Shown piece by piece: positions 60,445 to 64,000 of a DNA stretch of 64,000 nt. The DNA comes from Paraflavitalea pollutisoli. Lineage in GTDB: Bacteria > Bacteroidota > Bacteroidia > Chitinophagales > Chitinophagaceae. A model generated the notes under the pieces. It worked only from the letters and a program-made list of their open reading frames with translations. It was not told the origin of the DNA and ran no database searches. The stretch covers positions 744,001 to 808,000 of the forward strand of contig NZ_JARKMX010000008.1 of assembly GCF_029360705.1 (NCBI RefSeq). Reading direction: 5' to 3'. Both the position numbers and the translations under genes were made by a program. Each line of letters starts with the position of its first letter. Position 1 is the stretch's first letter.

Positions 60445-60675
60445 ATGCCGATCGTAGTCAACCTGGATGTCATGCTGGCCAAACGCAAAATGACACTGAC
60501 CCAACTCAGTGACAAAGTCGATATCACTATCGCCAACCTCAGCGTGCTCAAAAGCGGAAAAGCCAAAGCCATCCGCTTCTCCACCCTCGAAGAGATCTGC
60601 CGTGTGCTCGAATGCCAGCCCGGCGATATCCTCGAATACCTCGACGAGCATGCGTACAAAAAACTGATGGGCTAA
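60445..60675 (+). CDS. Small XRE-type HTH regulator (YozG-like)
   Basis: A 76-aa Cro/C1-type DNA-binding protein from the ATG at 60445 (MPIVVNLDVMLAKRKMTLTQLSDKVDITIANLSVLKSGKAKAIRFSTLEEICRVLECQPGDILEYL); the frame is open upstream to 60337, but the family starts here. It matches the YozG-like group of very short regulators, which usually accompany a membrane protein. Here no such partner is seen. Confidence 0.88.
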   Translation: MPIVVNLDVMLAKRKMTLTQLSDKVDITIANLSVLKSGKAKAIRFSTLEEICRVLECQPGDILEYLDEHAYKKLMG

Positions 60676-60784
60676 CGATTGCACCATGTTACCATCCGTT
60701 TAATTCTTACCTTGACGGTATAGAATCGTTCCTTATCCAATACTTTTATTGCTTTAACCATACTGTAAATTATTGCCATCGCTC

Positions 60785-63316
60785 ATGGAAACGCGCAGGT
60801 CATTTTTAAAGAAAGCATCGATCTTATCAGGCGGCACCGGAATTATGCAGGTACTCCCCGCCTCCATTGCCCAGGCCCTCGCCATCGACCCTCCCGCCGG
60901 TAGTACCTGGCGTGATGCAGCACACGTCGTATTCCTCATGCAGGAAAACCGTTCCTTCGATCATACCTATGGTACCCTGCAGGGTGTACGCGGCTTCAAT
61001 GATCCCCGCGCCATCACCCTGGCAGACAACAACAAGGTGTGGCTGCAAACCAATGCCGTCGGCGAAACCTATGCCCCCTTTCACCTCGACATCCGCAATA
61101 CCAAGGCTACCTGGATGAACTCACTCCCGCATTCGTGGAGCAACCAGGTCGATGCCCGTAACAACGGCAAATACGACCACTGGCTGCAGGCCAAAGCCTC
61201 CGGCAACCCGTCCTATAAACACATGCCGCTGACATTGGGCTACCATACCCGCGAGGATATTCCTTTCTATTATGCACTGGCCGATGCTTTCACCGTGTGT
61301 GACCACAACTTCTGTTCTTCGCTTACCGGCACCACCCCCAACCGCCTGTATTTCTGGTCGGGCACCATTCGTGAAAAAATGGAAGCCGATGTGATGGCCC
61401 GCGTCTGGAACGGCGACGCCGATTATGAGAACTGGGCCAACTGGACCACCTTCCCGGAGCGACTCGAAGACCTCGGTGTGCGGTGGAAAGTATACCAGAA
61501 TGAGATCAGTGTAGGCGTTGGATTTGAAGGCGAGCAAGACAGCTGGCTGTCCAACTTCACCGACAATCCCCTGGAGTTTTTCGCGCAATACAACGTGAAG
61601 CTCGCTCCTGCTTACATCAAGAACCTACCAAACGACGAGACAAAACTGAAAGGACAGATTGCGGCTCAGGAAACTGCGCTCGCCGCTGCTACCGGTGATG
61701 CCGCGACTAAGATCACCCGACGCCTGACCCAGTTAAAAAAATGGCTGGCCGCCAACCAGGCCGACCAACAAAAATACACAGCAGCACGCTACCATGCCTT
61801 GTCACAGCGCGAAAAGGCGATTCACGAAAAAGCCTTTTCAACCAATAAACAAGACCCGCACTACCACGAGCTGGCTACTTTGAAATACCAGGATGGTGCT
61901 ACCGAACGGGAAGTGTTATTGCCTAAAGGCGATATCCTGCACCAGTTCCGCGAAGATGTCAATGAAGGCAAATTGCCGACCGTTTCCTGGATCGTAGCGC
62001 CGGAAAATTTCTCCGATCATCCCGGTGCTGCCTGGTATGGTGCCTGGTACCTGAGCGAAGTGATGGACATCCTCACCAAGAACCCCGAAGTGTGGAAGAA
62101 GACCATCCTCGTACTCACCTATGATGAGAACGATGGCTACTTCGATCACCTGCCGCCTTTTGTAGCGCCGCACCCCGACAAAAAAGAAACAGGCTTCACC
62201 ACCGAAGGGATTCCCACCAACGTTGAATATGTAAAGGCCAACAAAACCCAGCAATCATCCGACGACGACGATAGGCGCGAAAGCCCTATCGGCCTCGGCT
62301 ATCGCGTACCCCTGGTGATCGCTTCGCCCTGGACGCGTGGCGGCTGGGTCAACTCTGAAGTGTTCGACCATACCTCCTCCCTGCAGTTCCTCGAGCAATT
62401 CCTGACGCACAAACTCGGTAAGCAAGTCACCGAACCCAATATCACCACCTGGCGACGGACTGTCTGCGGTGATCTTACGTCGGTATTCCGTCCCTACAAC
62501 GGCGAAAAGATAGCCAGCCCTGCCCCACTGCAGCGTGATCCGTTTGTAGAAGGCATCCACAAAGCCAAATTCAAAGACCTGCCTTCCAATTTCAGGAAGC
62601 TGACCAAAGAAGATATCGCGATCGCCAATACCAAACCGGCCTCCGCCTTCTTCATGCCCAAACAGGAAAAAGGGATCCGCAGCGCCAACGCGCTTCCTTA
62701 TGAATTGTATGCAGAAGCGCAATTGAGTGCCGATAAAAAAGCAGTGACCCTCCATTGCCAGGCTAGTGCGCAGCATTTTGGCGCGCAGGCACTCGGCGCC
62801 CCCTTCCAGGTATATACGCCGGGGGCATTCAACGGAGAAAAAATGCGGGTACGCGATTATACCGTCGCCGCTGGTAAACACCTCTCCGACGAATGGGCAC
62901 TGGATCAGTTCGACGGCAGCCGGTATCAGCTACAGGTACATGCCCCCAATGGCTTCTTCCGGGAATTCAAGGGCAATGCGCAGGATCCGCAGGCAGTCAT
63001 ATCGGCCGTCTATGAAGCTACGGCAGAGAACAAGCGTTTCCTGTACAACAAGCTCATCATACGTCTGGAGAATAACAGTCTGGCAGCGATGACCTTCCTC
63101 ATCACCGACAATGCCTACCGCCAGGCAGCCAAGACCATTACGGTGAAAGCGCCAGGTGGCAAAGACAATGTGGTACTCGACCTGGCCGCCAACCATGGCT
63201 GGTACGATGTTACCGTGACGGTGAAAGGGAATGCAGCGTATGCACGCCGCTATGCCGGACACGTTGAGACCGGAAAAGACAGCAAGACTGATCCGCACAT
63301 GGGTGGTATCATTTAG
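60785..63316 (+). CDS. Phosphocholine-specific phospholipase C, Tat-exported
   Basis: An 843-aa phosphoesterase that cleaves phosphatidylcholine-type lipids to diacylglycerol and phosphocholine. The ATG at 60785 gives a twin-arginine signal (TRRSFLKKAS), so the folded enzyme passes through Tat. The catalytic domain has VVFLMQENRSFDHTYGTLQGVRGF (about 42-66), DAFTVCDHNFCSSLTGTTPNRLYFWSG and LTYDENDGYFDHLPPFV, as in Pseudomonas PlcN/PlcH. Two C-terminal DUF756 domains (about 640-840) follow. A terminator-like hairpin comes after the gene. Confidence 0.92.
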   Translation: METRRSFLKKASILSGGTGIMQVLPASIAQALAIDPPAGSTWRDAAHVVFLMQENRSFDHTYGTLQGVRGFNDPRAITLADNNKVWLQTNAVGETYAPFHLDIRNTKATWMNSLPHSWSNQVDARNNGKYDHWLQAKASGNPSYKHMPLTLGYHTREDIPFYYALADAFTVCDHNFCSSLTGTTPNRLYFWSGTIREKMEADVMARVWNGDADYENWANWTTFPERLEDLGVRWKVYQNEISVGVGFEGEQDSWLSNFTDNPLEFFAQYNVKLAPAYIKNLPNDETKLKGQIAAQETALAAATGDAATKITRRLTQLKKWLAANQADQQKYTAARYHALSQREKAIHEKAFSTNKQDPHYHELATLKYQDGATEREVLLPKGDILHQFREDVNEGKLPTVSWIVAPENFSDHPGAAWYGAWYLSEVMDILTKNPEVWKKTILVLTYDENDGYFDHLPPFVAPHPDKKETGFTTEGIPTNVEYVKANKTQQSSDDDDRRESPIGLGYRVPLVIASPWTRGGWVNSEVFDHTSSLQFLEQFLTHKLGKQVTEPNITTWRRTVCGDLTSVFRPYNGEKIASPAPLQRDPFVEGIHKAKFKDLPSNFRKLTKEDIAIANTKPASAFFMPKQEKGIRSANALPYELYAEAQLSADKKAVTLHCQASAQHFGAQALGAPFQVYTPGAFNGEKMRVRDYTVAAGKHLSDEWALDQFDGSRYQLQVHAPNGFFREFKGNAQDPQAVISAVYEATAENKRFLYNKLIIRLENNSLAAMTFLITDNAYRQAAKTITVKAPGGKDNVVLDLAANHGWYDVTVTVKGNAAYARRYAGHVETGKDSKTDPHMGGII

Positions 63317-63350
63317 CAGCCAGATATTCATACATGCATTCAAGTCGTTC

Positions 63351-63385
63351 AGCCCCTTCCCCGGTACAATCCGGCAGAAGGGGCT
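63351..63385 (+). terminator. Probable terminator after the phospholipase gene
   Basis: AGCCCCTTC (63351-63359) pairs with GAAGGGGCT (63377-63385); a nested CCGG/CCGG stem lies inside the loop. Only a short T-run follows, and the next gene starts 6 nt later, so it may also affect that gene's translation. Confidence 0.6.
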
Positions 63386-63391
63386 ATCTTT

Positions 63392-64000
63392 ATGCCCATG
63401 GAGAACAGGCAAACCTTGGTCACTGAATACGGTACGCGCGTAACGATCACCTGGCAGTGTGATGGCATCCTGCTGGGCCATGGCATATCCCGGTTCAATG
63501 CCCTCACCTCCTTCAGCGGCGCCAGCCAGGCCGATGTCGTTCGCCTGCATTTTGGCATGAAGGGCAACTATGCCTTTTCGTACAAACAGCTGGGGCAAAC
63601 CTACGACCTCATCGGTGGTCACCACAACATCATGTACTCGAAAGAATTTGATATTACCGTGCAGAATAAGACACTGGTGCTTGAAACTTTCGGTATACAA
63701 TTTCCAGTAGACCAGTTCATCCAGTTTACCCAAAATGCCAGTGACAGCCTGAAGCGATTTGCGGAGGATATACTCGCCGGTAAAAATGTGATGCTCTCCG
63801 AACGCTGGGGGGCGATCGATTCACCCATACAGCAGGTATTACAACAGATCATCCATTGTAAATACAACGACGACCTCAAAAAGCTGTTCTTACTCTCGAA
63901 GAGTATTGAACTGCTGGTATTGTGCGCCGACGCCTACGAGCATACACAGCAGGAGACCTTCATCAAGAGCATCGCCGACAAAGAAAAGCTGGTGGCAGTA
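63392..64000 (+). CDS. AraC-family regulator (PchR-like), partial (N-terminal part)
   Basis: Open from the ATG at 63392 (or 63398) to the right edge, 203 codons. The segment ADVVRLHFGMKGNYAFSYKQLGQTYDLIGGHHNIMYS, then LETFGIQFPVDQFIQFTQNASDSLKRFAEDI, matches the sensing part of PchR-like AraC regulators, similar in layout to the protein at 28.7-29.7 kb. LLLSKSIELLVLCADAYEHTQQET marks the linker before the DNA-binding domain, which lies outside the window. Confidence 0.8.
   Translation, partial: MPMENRQTLVTEYGTRVTITWQCDGILLGHGISRFNALTSFSGASQADVVRLHFGMKGNYAFSYKQLGQTYDLIGGHHNIMYSKEFDITVQNKTLVLETFGIQFPVDQFIQFTQNASDSLKRFAEDILAGKNVMLSERWGAIDSPIQQVLQQIIHCKYNDDLKKLFLLSKSIELLVLCADAYEHTQQETFIKSIADKEKLVAV

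Overview
The window looks like a chromosomal segment of a Bacteroidota bacterium, most likely of the family Chitinophagaceae (Chitinophaga/Niastella-like). Reasons seen in the sequence: a SusC-type TonB-dependent receptor, several type IX secretion (T9SS) C-terminal sorting domains of both the A and B kind, TAnnTTTG-type promoter boxes, few Shine-Dalgarno sequences, many Sec-signal and lipoprotein exports, and moderate G+C. No rRNA, tRNA, CRISPR array or transposase gene was recognised.

Layout. 1-7.4 kb: a carbohydrate-uptake locus on the minus strand (gntR-type regulator, sodium/solute symporter, alpha-galactosidase-like clan GH-D hydrolase, then a SusC receptor running off the left edge). 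A 20-bp sequence is repeated (18/20) just downstream of the promoter boxes of both gntR and susC, so the two units look like one regulon. 7.5-9.9 kb: a TonB-dependent siderophore receptor. 10.2-13.3 kb: small membrane protein, EF-hand-like exported protein, lipoprotein, FAD-linked oxidoreductase. 13.4-18.1 kb: a visibly A+T-richer accessory island with a PIN-GNAT-PUA-like fusion overlapping an ASCH gene, a DUF6572 gene, an Imm26 immunity gene broken by one in-frame TAG, and unknown, lipoprotein and membrane genes. 18.4-27 kb: secreted GHL10/DUF187 hydrolase with T9SS tail, thioesterase, methyltransferase, lipoprotein, GH29 fucosidase, a large T9SS type-B surface protein and a stand-alone T9SS type-A tail.

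27-34.6 kb: two unknown Bacteroidota proteins, an AraC regulator divergent from a siderophore-interacting protein with a 21-bp-spaced direct repeat between them, then a myo-inositol module (SSS symporter, MIOX-type inositol oxygenase, divergent LacI regulator with a dyad operator). 34.6-37.2 kb: three tandem paralogous membrane proteins, the middle one lacking the extracytoplasmic domain. 37.4-40.5 kb: a sulfatase and an S41 peptidase. 40.5-45.8 kb: a minimal T9SS type-B protein, an exported TPR-CHAT caspase-like protein and a PKD/beta-barrel surface protein. 46-49.8 kb: a giant AsmA-like protein. 50.2-52.9 kb: metY-metX methionine genes plus a small protein. 53-58.2 kb: ECF-like sigma factor with a membrane TPR partner, a second exported TPR-CHAT protein, and a polyproline-tailed unknown. 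58.7-64 kb: EamA exporter with Lrp regulator, small XRE regulator, Tat-exported phospholipase C, and an AraC regulator cut by the right edge.

Most notable for follow-up: the PIN-GNAT-PUA/ASCH pair beside orphan immunity genes; two extracytoplasmic CHAT proteases in T9SS/sigma-factor contexts; four dispersed intergenic arrays of an 8-bp GCCTNNNT unit; and several 20-22-bp-spaced direct repeats that look like regulator sites.
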